Below are positions 6,275 to 12,805 of a DNA stretch of 15,207 nucleotides, piece after piece (the first letter of the stretch is position 1; each line of letters starts with the position of its first letter). The position numbers were made by a program, and so were the translations under genes. Source of the DNA: Galbitalea sp036495225 (GTDB taxonomy: Bacteria; Actinomycetota; Actinomycetes; Actinomycetales; Microbacteriaceae); assembly GCA_036495225.1 (NCBI GenBank), contig DASXNG010000165.1, positions 1 to 15,207 on the forward strand, read 5' to 3'. Below the pieces are notes generated by a model. That model was not told the origin of the DNA. It searched no databases and saw only the letters and a program-made list of their open reading frames with translations.

Positions 6275-6383
6275 GCAGCAATTGTCGCTGCCGCTCTTCT
6301 GCCACACAATGGGCGGCTGGCCGCGGGTTCGCGCCGGACGTGAATTGTTTGGTACGTTCTTCGCGACTCGAAAGGTTGCCGAA

Positions 6384-6878
6384 TTGCGCCGTGGATTGGT
6401 CTGCACAGTGTTGCTGGTTGCCGCATTCGGTCTGGCGGGATGCACCGCGAGCCAACCCCCGGCCGGCAAGCCGATGACTAATGCCGAGGCGGTGACCGCT
6501 TTCTACCAGGCATACTGCCCGGTGACGTACTACGACACCACGGCGCCGACCGGCTCACTGTCGGATTTCACGACCTATTTCGCGGCGCGAGCGAAGGATG
6601 ACTACGCCTCGGCGAGGCTCCTGCTTCAACCTGCCAAGCCGTTCCCGGCCGACCTCGCCGCGTTCATGAACAGCTACGGGCAATCAGTGCAGGCGGCTGG
6701 CGAGCAGGCGACGAAGATCTCGAAATCAACGAGTCTTGAGCAAGCGCAAGCGCTGCTGCCGAAGTGGTCTGCGGCCGTGCAGGCGGAGCGCACCGGGTTC
6801 CAGAACGCGAACAAGACGGTGCAAGCGTGGGCCGAGAAGTACTCGACGGGCACCGAGTGCCCGACGCAGAACCAATAA
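6384..6878 (+). CDS. Small secreted lipoprotein of unknown function
   Basis: Translation from TTG at 6384 gives 164 residues with a textbook lipoprotein signal: MRRG, a hydrophobic stretch and lipobox LAGC with the lipidated Cys at 20. GAAAGG (6370-6375) lies 8 nt upstream. The same frame is open back to 6102, but only the TTG start gives a proper signal peptide. The mature part (TNAEAVTAFYQAYCPVTYY; SLEQAQALLPKWSAAVQAE; AWAEKYSTGTECPTQ) is mostly helical and has two Cys that could form a disulfide. No domain is recognised. It is divergent from the HD-GYP/LuxR gene and lies 48 bp upstream of the ATPase gene, which has its own promoter-like box. It may be controlled by the neighbouring regulator. 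Confidence 0.75.
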   Translation: MRRGLVCTVLLVAAFGLAGCTASQPPAGKPMTNAEAVTAFYQAYCPVTYYDTTAPTGSLSDFTTYFAARAKDDYASARLLLQPAKPFPADLAAFMNSYGQSVQAAGEQATKISKSTSLEQAQALLPKWSAAVQAERTGFQNANKTVQAWAEKYSTGTECPTQNQ

Positions 6879-6891
6879 CCGGCCCCGCCCA

Positions 6892-6919
6892 GCGACACGC
6901 GACAGTACGGGCGTAGCGT
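6892..6919 (+). promoter_or_regulatory. Candidate promoter of the ATPase/VWA operon
   Basis: GCGACA (6892-6897), a 16-bp spacer and TAGCGT (6914-6919) form a plausible -35/-10 pair. The -10 box lies 7 nt before the GTG start, consistent with a leaderless or nearly leaderless message. Confidence 0.4.
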
Positions 6920-6926
6920 TGCAGAG

Positions 6927-8312
6927 GTGACACGACCAACCATCGCAACCGTCGGCGAGCTTCGAGCTTCTGGGCATGTTCAGAAGTCCCTGCGCGCCGA
7001 GATCCGTGACAACCTGCTCGCCGCGCTCCGCGAGGGGCGCGACCCGTGGCCCGGGATGCACGGATTTGAGTCCACGGTCATCCCACAGTTGGAGCGCGCT
7101 CTGATCGCCGGTCACGACATCGTGCTGTTGGGGGAGAGGGGCCAGGGAAAGACTCGCTTGCTGCGCACCCTCGTTGGACTGCTGGATGAGTGGTCACCGG
7201 TCATCGACGGTTCGGAGCTTGGCGAGCATCCTTTCGAGCCGATCACTGCAGTGAGCGTGCGCCGGGCCGGGGAGCTTGGCGACGCCCTCCCCGTCTCGTG
7301 GCGCACGCGTGACGAGCGGTACTCCGAGAAACTTGCGACTCCTGACACGAGCGTCGCCGACCTCATCGGCGACGTGGACCCGATGAAGGTGGCAGAGGGT
7401 CGCAGCCTCGGCGACCCCGAGACGATTCACTTCGGCCTGATTCCGCGCAGTCATCGCGGCATCGTCGCCATCAATGAACTCCCCGACCTGGCCGAACGCA
7501 TCCAGGTTGCGATGCTGAACGTGATGGAGGAGCGGGACATCCAGATCCGCGGCTACGTACTGCGCTTGCCGCTCGATGTGCTCGTGATGGCAACCGCCAA
7601 CCCGGAGGATTACACGAACCGTGGCCGCATCATTACGCCGCTCAAGGACCGGTTCGGTGCCGAGATTCGTACCCACTATCCGATCGAGCTTGAGGATGAG
7701 ATCGCGATCATCCGGCAGGAAGCAGACCTCGTCGCAGAGGTGCCCGACTATCTCGTCGAGATCCTCGCCCGCTTCACGAGGGCGCTGCGCGAGTCCAATG
7801 CTGTCGACCAACGCAGCGGCGTGAGCGCGCGCTTCGCGATTGCCGGAGCAGAGACGATTGCTGCCGCGGCGATTCATCGCGCGAGCAGGCAGGGCGAGGA
7901 CCGAGCGGTCGCTCGTCCCGTCGATCTCGAGACCGCGGTGGATGTTCTCGGCGGCAAGATCGAGTTCGAGTCGGGCGAGGAGGGTCGGGAAGACGAGATC
8001 CTCGATCACCTGCTTCGCACCGCGGTTGCCGAGACCGTGCGAGCTCACCTCGCGGGCCTCGACTTCGCCATCCTGGTCGACGCGATCGAGGACGGGGTCA
8101 TCGTCACGACCGGCGAGCAGGTGACGGCCCGCGATTTCCTCGCCGGGCTGCCGTCGCTCGGAGAGTCAGAGTTGTACGACGAGGTCGGTGAACGCCTCGG
8201 CGCAACAAATGACGGCGAGCGGGCTGGCGCGATCGAGCTGGCCCTCGAAGGCCTGTACCTCATGCGCAAGATCAGCAAAGAGAGCGCCGGCGGCGAGGTC
8301 ATCTATGGCTAG
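6927..8312 (+). CDS. MoxR/Mg-chelatase-type AAA+ ATPase
   Basis: This 461-residue AAA+ protein has Walker A GERGQGKT (69-76), Walker B GIVAINE (178-184), a sensor-1 Asn in ATANPED (222-228) and an Arg-finger motif DRFG (241-244). The Walker B Asn-Glu and the long insert between Walker A and B (RDERYSEKLATPD, DLIGDVDPMK) are typical of the MoxR/chelatase I clade. Such ATPases form rings that act with a VWA partner to insert metals or remodel client proteins. The next gene encodes that VWA protein, 8 nt downstream, which strongly supports a two-component machine. The client is unknown. The start is GTG at 6927, with a -10-like box 7 nt before it and no Shine-Dalgarno. The C-terminal ~170 residues carry the helical lid plus an acidic extension. 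Confidence 0.9.
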   Translation: MTRPTIATVGELRASGHVQKSLRAEIRDNLLAALREGRDPWPGMHGFESTVIPQLERALIAGHDIVLLGERGQGKTRLLRTLVGLLDEWSPVIDGSELGEHPFEPITAVSVRRAGELGDALPVSWRTRDERYSEKLATPDTSVADLIGDVDPMKVAEGRSLGDPETIHFGLIPRSHRGIVAINELPDLAERIQVAMLNVMEERDIQIRGYVLRLPLDVLVMATANPEDYTNRGRIITPLKDRFGAEIRTHYPIELEDEIAIIRQEADLVAEVPDYLVEILARFTRALRESNAVDQRSGVSARFAIAGAETIAAAAIHRASRQGEDRAVARPVDLETAVDVLGGKIEFESGEEGREDEILDHLLRTAVAETVRAHLAGLDFAILVDAIEDGVIVTTGEQVTARDFLAGLPSLGESELYDEVGERLGATNDGERAGAIELALEGLYLMRKISKESAGGEVIYG

Positions 8313-8320
8313 AAGCTGGC

Positions 8321-10384
8321 ATGGCTAGGACGAACAGGAGGCTGCGCGCCTCCCGCTACTCGAAGTACGCGGGCGGCCCGGATCCACTTGCGCCGCCAGT
8401 CGACCTGAAGGAGGCGCTGGACGCGATCGGCGAGGACGTCATGGCCGGCTACTCGCCCGAGTCCGCGATGCGCGAGTTCCTCAGGCGCGGAAGCAGGAAT
8501 CAGAAGGGGCTCGATGATTTGGCGCGCAGGGTTTCCGAGCGGCGGCGCGAGCTGACTCGCAGGCACAACCTCGATGGCACGCTCCAGGAAGTGCGTGAAT
8601 TGCTTGACAAGGCAGTTCTCGCGGAGCGCGGCCAGCTCGCGCGGGATGTCGACATGGACGACGCAGACCGGATGCTCGCAGAAATGCAGCTCGACAACCT
8701 GCCGCCGTCGCCGGCTGCTGCAGTCAGCGAGTTGAGCAACTACGACTGGCGAAGCCGCGAAGCGCGCGCAGACTACGAAAAAATCAAGGACCTGCTGGGG
8801 CGCGAGCTACTCGACCAGCGCTTCGCGGGCATGAAGAAGGCCCTCGAAAACGCGACGGATGAGGACCGCGCCGCGATCAACGACATGCTGCGCGATCTCA
8901 ACGACCTGCTCGCGGCCCACCAGCGCGGGGAAGACACGCAAGAGCAGTTCGACGAGTTCATGGACAAGCACGGGGAGTTCTTCCCCGAGAATCCGCAGAA
9001 CATCGAGGAGCTACTGGACTCGCTCGCCCAGCGTGCTGCCGCTGCCCAACGGATGCTGAACTCGATGACGCAGGAGCAGCGCGACGAGCTGGAGGCACTG
9101 TCCCAGCAGGCCTTCGGTTCACCGGAACTGATGGATGCGTTGTCGCAGCTCGACGGCAATCTGCGTGCGCTACGGCCCGGTGAAGACTGGGGCGGCTCCG
9201 AGCGCATGAACGGGGAAGAAGGGCTCGGCCTCGGCGACGGCACCGGCGTCTTCCAGGACATCGCCGACCTCGACGAGCTGTCGGAGCAACTCTCCCAGTC
9301 GTACAGTGGATCGCGTCTCGACGACCTCGACCTCGATAAACTCTCTCGCCAACTCGGCGATCAGGCCGCGGTTGACGCCCGCACGCTCCAACAGCTCGAG
9401 AAAGCTTTGCGCGATTCCGGCACGGTCAAACGCGGTTCAGACGGACAACTGAAGCTGACCCCCAAGGCGATGCGGCAGCTCGGCAAGTCGCTTCTGCGCG
9501 AAGTCGCAAACCGGATGTCTGGGCGGCAGGGCAACCGGGACCTGCGGCAGGCCGGCGCGGCGGGGGAGCGATCCGGGGCATCCCGCGAGTGGGCCTTCGG
9601 CGACACGGAGCCGTGGGATGTCACGCGGACGATCACGAATGCGATCACGCGGATTGCGAGCGACCCTTCGACGACCTCAGAGACCGGCCCCGGCGTGCGG
9701 ATCCAGATCGGCGACGTCGAGGTTCAGGAGACGGAGGCGCGTACTCAGGCGGCGGTCGCGCTGCTCGTCGATACCTCGTTCTCGATGGTCATGGACGGCC
9801 GTTGGGTGCCGATGAAGCGCACGGCGCTCGCACTGCATACCCTAATCAAGAGCCGATTCCGCGGCGACGATCTGCAACTGATCCGTTTCGGACGTCACGC
9901 CGAAGTGATCGACATCGAGCAACTCACCGGCCTCGACGCGTCGAGCGCGAAGGGGACCAATCTGCACCATGCGCTCCTGTTGGCGAACCGGCACTTCCGC
10001 AAACATCCGAATGCCCAGCCGGTTCTGCTCATCGTCACTGACGGCGAGCCGACCTCTCATCTCGAGCCGAACGGGGACGTGTTCTTCAGCTACCCGCCAC
10101 ACCCGGTCACGGTGGCGTTCGCCGTTCGCGAGCTGGAGAACTCAATGCGCCTGGGGGCGCAAACGACGATCTTCCGTCTCGGCGAAGATCCTGGCCTCGC
10201 ACGCTTCATCGATTCGCTCGCGAGGCGCGTCGGGGGCACTGTCGTTGCGCCAGAACTCGACGACCTTGGCGCCGCAGTCGTGAGCTCGTACCTGGGTTCG
10301 CGCCGCGGGGGTCGCGGGCCCGGCCCCGGCGGCGAGGACTTCAGCGGCATGTTCGGTCGTGGATGGGGTTACTGGTCTGGGTGA
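8321..10384 (+). CDS. Large VWA-domain protein, partner of the MoxR-type ATPase
   Basis: The product has 687 residues. Residues ~1-450 are highly charged, helical and rich in Asp, Glu, Gln, Arg and Leu (EQFDEFMDKHGEFFPENPQN, LDDLDLDKLSRQLGD), and are probably elongated. The C-terminal ~220 residues are a von Willebrand factor A domain with an intact metal-ion-dependent adhesion site: D484-T-S486-F-S488 (DTSFS), a downstream Thr in KGTNLHHAL and Asp in VTDGEPTS. The end is Gly-rich. No signal peptide or membrane segment is present, so it is cytoplasmic. Architecture and partner resemble BchI/BchD-type chelatases and MoxR/CoxE-type activators. It begins 8 nt after the ATPase stop without a clear ribosome site, so translation is probably coupled. 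Confidence 0.88.
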   Translation: MARTNRRLRASRYSKYAGGPDPLAPPVDLKEALDAIGEDVMAGYSPESAMREFLRRGSRNQKGLDDLARRVSERRRELTRRHNLDGTLQEVRELLDKAVLAERGQLARDVDMDDADRMLAEMQLDNLPPSPAAAVSELSNYDWRSREARADYEKIKDLLGRELLDQRFAGMKKALENATDEDRAAINDMLRDLNDLLAAHQRGEDTQEQFDEFMDKHGEFFPENPQNIEELLDSLAQRAAAAQRMLNSMTQEQRDELEALSQQAFGSPELMDALSQLDGNLRALRPGEDWGGSERMNGEEGLGLGDGTGVFQDIADLDELSEQLSQSYSGSRLDDLDLDKLSRQLGDQAAVDARTLQQLEKALRDSGTVKRGSDGQLKLTPKAMRQLGKSLLREVANRMSGRQGNRDLRQAGAAGERSGASREWAFGDTEPWDVTRTITNAITRIASDPSTTSETGPGVRIQIGDVEVQETEARTQAAVALLVDTSFSMVMDGRWVPMKRTALALHTLIKSRFRGDDLQLIRFGRHAEVIDIEQLTGLDASSAKGTNLHHALLLANRHFRKHPNAQPVLLIVTDGEPTSHLEPNGDVFFSYPPHPVTVAFAVRELENSMRLGAQTTIFRLGEDPGLARFIDSLARRVGGTVVAPELDDLGAAVVSSYLGSRRGGRGPGPGGEDFSGMFGRGWGYWSG

Positions 10385-10437
10385 TTGCGTGAAAGGGACG
10401 AAAGCCCGGCCATTGCCGGACCTTCGTCCCATCACCC
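10379..10437. terminator. Long nested stem-loop after the VWA gene
   Basis: Three nested inverted repeats stack: GGGTGAT/ATCACCC at the outside (10379-10385 and 10431-10437), GGGACGAA/TTCGTCCC (10395-10402 and 10423-10430), and CCGGC/GCCGG (10406-10410 and 10415-10419) with loop CATT. It overlaps the VWA stop and lies between this gene and the convergent small gene, so a bidirectional terminator is the likely role. Confidence 0.7.
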
Positions 10438-10451
10438 GTTCTTCCATGGTG

Positions 10452-10727
10452 CTAGCGCGTCGGCGTGGTGAGACGCACAGCGCGTTCGGCCGCTTGTTCG
10501 CGGCTGACTCGCTCGGCCAGATGGGCGTGCCGCGCGCGCAGCTGTTCACGGCTCGGTTCTGCGGCAACCGTGCGCGTGCGACGGCTCCACGTGATGAGCG
10601 CGAGACCGAGGTGCAGGGCGGCGCGGTCGGCGACAGTGACTCGGCGTGGCCTCGCTCGTTGGTCGACGGGCGAAGGTGGGTGTTGGTATTTCATTTCGTC
10701 GACTTGAGTCGACATGACGGTATGCAC
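10452..10727 (-). CDS. Small basic actinobacterial protein of unknown function
   Basis: Translation from GTG at 10727 gives 91 residues. This start is preferred because GAGGAA lies 7 nt upstream; GTG at 10742 and ATG at 10715 are alternatives. The distinctive segment is VTVADRAALHLGLALITWSRR, an amphipathic or short hydrophobic helix flanked by basic residues, followed by a charged helix (PSREQLRARHAHLAERVSREQAAERAVRL). Small proteins with this DRAALxLGLALIxWxRR pattern are, from memory, common in Microbacteriaceae and relatives, but no function is known. It is convergent with the VWA gene across a stem-loop. A perfect inverted repeat GTCGACT-TG-AGTCGAC (10698-10713) lies just inside the coding region and could be an operator. 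Confidence 0.62.
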   Translation of the reverse strand: MHTVMSTQVDEMKYQHPPSPVDQRARPRRVTVADRAALHLGLALITWSRRTRTVAAEPSREQLRARHAHLAERVSREQAAERAVRLTTPTR

Positions 10728-10938
10728 GATTGTGTTCCTCACAACTGGTTCGGCGGGGTCGCCGAGGTGTGCCCACGCGTGGCGGGCCAGAGTGTAGCCA
10801 GCTGGCTGGCGGATCGCGCAGGAGAAGCCGGAGCGATCGTGACGGGACGTGCGACTCGTGGGCAGCGAACGTCCCGTGAGTCACGGAGCTTCTTCGAGCG
10901 TCGTCACCGCGATTGTGACGAGCGAGAAGCTGGTCGAA
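10728..10938. other. Gap without a recognisable gene
   Basis: This stretch lies between the 91-residue gene and the small ORF at 10939-11004, both on the minus strand. Only the ribosome site GAGGAA (10735-10740, minus) can be supported. Open frames through it on either strand have no start signal and look like random high-GC readings. Confidence 0.5.
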
Positions 10939-11004
10939 TCAGTCGGCGAGAAGCCCGAAGAAGCCGGCATTGCGGGCAATCCCCGCTGGTGTGTTAATCG
11001 ACAT
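10939..11004 (-). CDS. Candidate 21-residue small ORF
   Basis: An ATG at 11004 is preceded by AAAGGAG with 7-nt spacing, among the best ribosome sites in the window, and reads MSINTPAG...FFGLLAD before TGA. A promoter with suitable spacing lies upstream (11037-11066, minus). The same frame continues for about 18 sensible codons after the TGA (FDQLLARHNRGDDARR), so the peptide may be a remnant of a longer gene rather than a leader. No family is recognised. It could be a leader peptide for the 91-residue gene 212 bp downstream, a free small protein, or a decayed gene. Confidence 0.4.
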   Translation of the reverse strand: MSINTPAGIARNAGFFGLLAD

Positions 11005-11036
11005 TGCCTGGCTCCTTTCATAGATCGGCGACTGCA

Positions 11037-11066
11037 ACGGTAGCGGCGCACCGTGCAGCGGCGCAA
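11037..11066 (-). promoter_or_regulatory. Promoter of the small ORF, overlapped by a direct repeat
   Basis: On the minus strand TTGCGC (11061-11066), an 18-bp spacer and TACCGT (11037-11042) form a reasonable promoter, with transcription starting near 11030 and a ~25-nt leader. Two identical 9-mers AGCGGCGCA (plus strand, 11042-11050 and 11057-11065) lie across the spacer with a 15-bp period and may be a regulator site. Confidence 0.42.
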
Positions 11067-11167
11067 GGGTGACACGCGATTTTGGTGCATGTCGAATTTC
11101 GCGGCATCCGTTCGTCGTGTCGGTAGTGGTTCCACCGGGGCCGCTACCCCTGATGAAAGGAATCATC

Positions 11168-11854
11168 GTGAACGACCAACAGTTCCCAGAAGACGCGGGC
11201 GCCGAGATCTACCTTCTTACCGTGCTCGGCACGCCGAAGGATGTCTCCCCGGAGAGCGCCGTCGAGCTCCACAACGCGACCGCAGGCAATCCGGATGGCG
11301 TCGCCGCGGCGAAGTCGCTTGGCGACCTCAGCCACAACGTGTTCGTGCCTGCCGTTGCCGAAACGCGTCTACTTTTCTTAGACACCTGGAACAGTCCGCA
11401 GGGCCTCGGTCGGTTCTTCGGCGACGAAGCCACCCAGCACGGTGCCGGTCTGCTCTGGGATGAATTCCAGCCGACCCTGTGGATGCCCGCGGCCGGGTTC
11501 GGCAGCTATGTCCTGCCCGCGCCGAGCGGCAAATCGGTTGGGGCGGTCGGGCTCATGCGCGCGCCCGTGAGTTCGTACGAGGCCGCTGGCACCGCCTTCC
11601 ACGCGGACTCCGCAGCCAAGATCAACGCGTCCCGACAGCAGGGAATGCTCGGGCACACGCTGTGGGTCCCCGTGCCGATGGCGCCAGGGCAGACACCGGC
11701 GGTCGAGGTGCTCGGTGTCGACTACTGGACCGATGTCGACGGCATGAACGCCTGGTACGAGACGGCGACGTACGACCAGCTCGCCCCGGTATTCACTGGA
11801 GCCCCCGAGACGAGCGCGTGGAAGGCGGCGGGCAGCGCGTGGGTGGAGTGGTGA
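11168..11854 (+). CDS. Two-repeat protein, probably dimeric alpha/beta-barrel fold, unknown function
   Basis: The product has 228 residues from GTG at 11168, chosen because AAAGGA lies 6 nt upstream; ATG at 11153 is in frame but lacks a ribosome site. The two halves show the same pattern: FLDTWNSPQGLGRFFGDEA in the first and GVDYWTDVDGMNAWYETA in the second, each followed by ~20 residues and a Trp-Ala or Trp-Met-Pro-Ala turn. This D-x-W...G-(L/M)-x-x-(F/W)-(F/Y) repeat suggests a duplicated ferredoxin-like alpha/beta-barrel unit, as in antibiotic-biosynthesis-monooxygenase-like proteins. No catalytic residue can be named, and there is no signal peptide. It lies just upstream of the ArsR-AHSA1 gene, separated by that gene's operator, so it need not be in the same transcript. 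Confidence 0.75.
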   Translation: MNDQQFPEDAGAEIYLLTVLGTPKDVSPESAVELHNATAGNPDGVAAAKSLGDLSHNVFVPAVAETRLLFLDTWNSPQGLGRFFGDEATQHGAGLLWDEFQPTLWMPAAGFGSYVLPAPSGKSVGAVGLMRAPVSSYEAAGTAFHADSAAKINASRQQGMLGHTLWVPVPMAPGQTPAVEVLGVDYWTDVDGMNAWYETATYDQLAPVFTGAPETSAWKAAGSAWVEW

Positions 11855-11876
11855 TCGGTCGGCGCGGTTAGAGCGC

Positions 11877-11906
11877 TTGACATGCATCCTTTTGGCTGCA
11901 TATGCT
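11877..11906 (+). promoter_or_regulatory. Consensus-like promoter of the ArsR-AHSA1 gene
   Basis: TTGACA (11877-11882), an 18-bp spacer and TATGCT (11901-11906) make the best sigma-70-type promoter in the window. Transcription would start near 11913. It overlaps the palindrome at 11881-11931 almost completely. Confidence 0.75.
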
Positions 11907-11931
11907 GTCAATGCAGCCAAAAGGTTGCATG
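11881..11931. promoter_or_regulatory. Large palindromic operator, probable autoregulatory site of the ArsR-AHSA1 fusion
   Basis: Two 21-bp arms (11881-11901 and 11911-11931) are inverted copies with a single mismatch around a 9-nt centre. The shared core is CCTTTTGGCTGCAT. The left arm covers the spacer between -35 and -10; the right arm covers the transcription start and reaches the first ATG. A dimeric ArsR-type protein bound here would block the promoter. That this gene's own product binds is inferred from adjacency. Confidence 0.8.
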
Positions 11932-12759
11932 ATCGTAATGATGGATCGAATGGATGATGTATTCAGGGCTCTAGCCGACCCGAGCCGACGGCTCCTCCTC
12001 GACAGCCTCAACGACCGCAACGGGCAGACGCTCAGCGAGTTGGTAGGGCGCCTCGAGATGAGCCGCCAATCGGTGAGCAAGCACCTGGGCCTGTTGGAGG
12101 AGGCGAACCTCGTCACCACGGTGTGGCGAGGGCGCGAGAAATTCCACTACCTGAATGCTGAGCCCATCAATGCCATCTCCGATCGTTGGATCAAAAACTA
12201 CGACCGCGACCGCGTGAGCGCGCTGGCGGACCTGAAACACGCATTGGAGAATCCCGCGATGAGCGACACCGAATTCGTCTACACCTCGTACATCGAGGCG
12301 CCCCCAGAACTCGTCTGGCAGGCGTTGACCGACCCAGCCTTCACGCGTCGCTACTGGGGCATGGAGTTCCACACCGACTGGACGCCCGGCTCGACCTACA
12401 CCGTCATCCACGACAAGAGGGGCATCACCATCGCCGACTCGGAGATGGTGATCAAGGAGTACGACCCCTACACGCACTTGTCCTATGCCTGGCAGGCATA
12501 CCCGAGAGAACTCGCCGACGCGATCGGCTGGGCGGAAGGTGTGTATGAGCGCGTTGCCGCCGAACCTCGATCGGTCGTCGTCTTCGATCTTGAGCCCCAG
12601 GGCACACAGACCAAACTCACGGTCGTGCATTCCGGCTTCGAGCCGGGCAGCGCGCTGCTGCCCGACATCAGCGGAGGCTGGCCGAAGGTGATCTCCTGGC
12701 TCAAGACGTTCCTCGAGACTGGCGCATACCGAGAGGTCGAGGTGGCCGCTGTCAAGTAG
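11929..12759 (+). CDS. ArsR-type winged helix fused to an AHSA1/SRPBCC domain
   Basis: The product has 276 residues if it starts at 11929; ATGs at 11938, 11941 and 11950 are equally possible, and 11902 lies before the predicted transcription start. Residues ~9-75 are an ArsR winged helix (DVFRALADPSRRLLLDSL; TLSELVGRLEMSRQSVSKHLGLLEEANLV) without metal-binding Cys, so it is not a classical metal sensor. Residues ~114-270 are an AHSA1-type SRPBCC domain (EFVYTSYIEAPPELVWQALTDPAFTRRYWG, PGSTYTV, GGWPKVISWLKTFLETG), a fold with a hydrophobic ligand cavity. The likely model is a repressor whose lipophilic ligand sits in the SRPBCC cavity; that is inference. An in-frame ATG at 12259 with GGAGA 8 nt upstream lies exactly at the domain border and may give a separate SRPBCC protein. 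Confidence 0.9.
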   Translation: MIVMMDRMDDVFRALADPSRRLLLDSLNDRNGQTLSELVGRLEMSRQSVSKHLGLLEEANLVTTVWRGREKFHYLNAEPINAISDRWIKNYDRDRVSALADLKHALENPAMSDTEFVYTSYIEAPPELVWQALTDPAFTRRYWGMEFHTDWTPGSTYTVIHDKRGITIADSEMVIKEYDPYTHLSYAWQAYPRELADAIGWAEGVYERVAAEPRSVVVFDLEPQGTQTKLTVVHSGFEPGSALLPDISGGWPKVISWLKTFLETGAYREVEVAAVK

Positions 12760-12793
12760 GCAGCTCCCCATACCGCGCGATGCGCCGCGCCTC

Positions 12794-12805
12794 TAAGCTC
12801 GCACC
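12794..12805 (+). promoter_or_regulatory. Leaderless-type promoter of the GH3 lipoprotein gene
   Basis: TAAGCT (12794-12799) is followed by 6 nt and the ATG at 12806, so transcription would start at the A of the start codon. No Shine-Dalgarno is present. Confidence 0.5.

Noticed and set aside
6102..6383. Upstream extension of the lipoprotein reading frame
   Set aside because: It lies antisense to the regulator gene; only the TTG at 6384 gives a proper signal peptide and ribosome site.
6275..6469. 65-residue N-terminal extension of the HD-GYP/LuxR protein
   Set aside because: It overlaps the start and signal peptide of the divergent lipoprotein and its composition (Asn, Pro, Arg, Thr) looks non-coding.
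7194..8048. 284-codon minus-strand frame opposite the ATPase
   Set aside because: It is antisense to intact AAA+ motifs and has no recognisable domain; typical of the mirrored frame in GC-rich genes.
10359..10997. 212-codon plus-strand frame after the VWA gene
   Set aside because: It starts inside the VWA gene, crosses the terminator hairpin, is Arg-rich and opposes the better supported small genes on the minus strand.
11902..11928. ATGs at 11902 and 11911 as starts of the ArsR-AHSA1 gene
   Set aside because: They lie within the operator, at or before the predicted transcription start near 11913.
11881..11931. Palindrome read as a transposon end or attachment site
   Set aside because: Promoter elements are interleaved with it and no mobile gene or target duplication is nearby, so an operator is the simpler reading.
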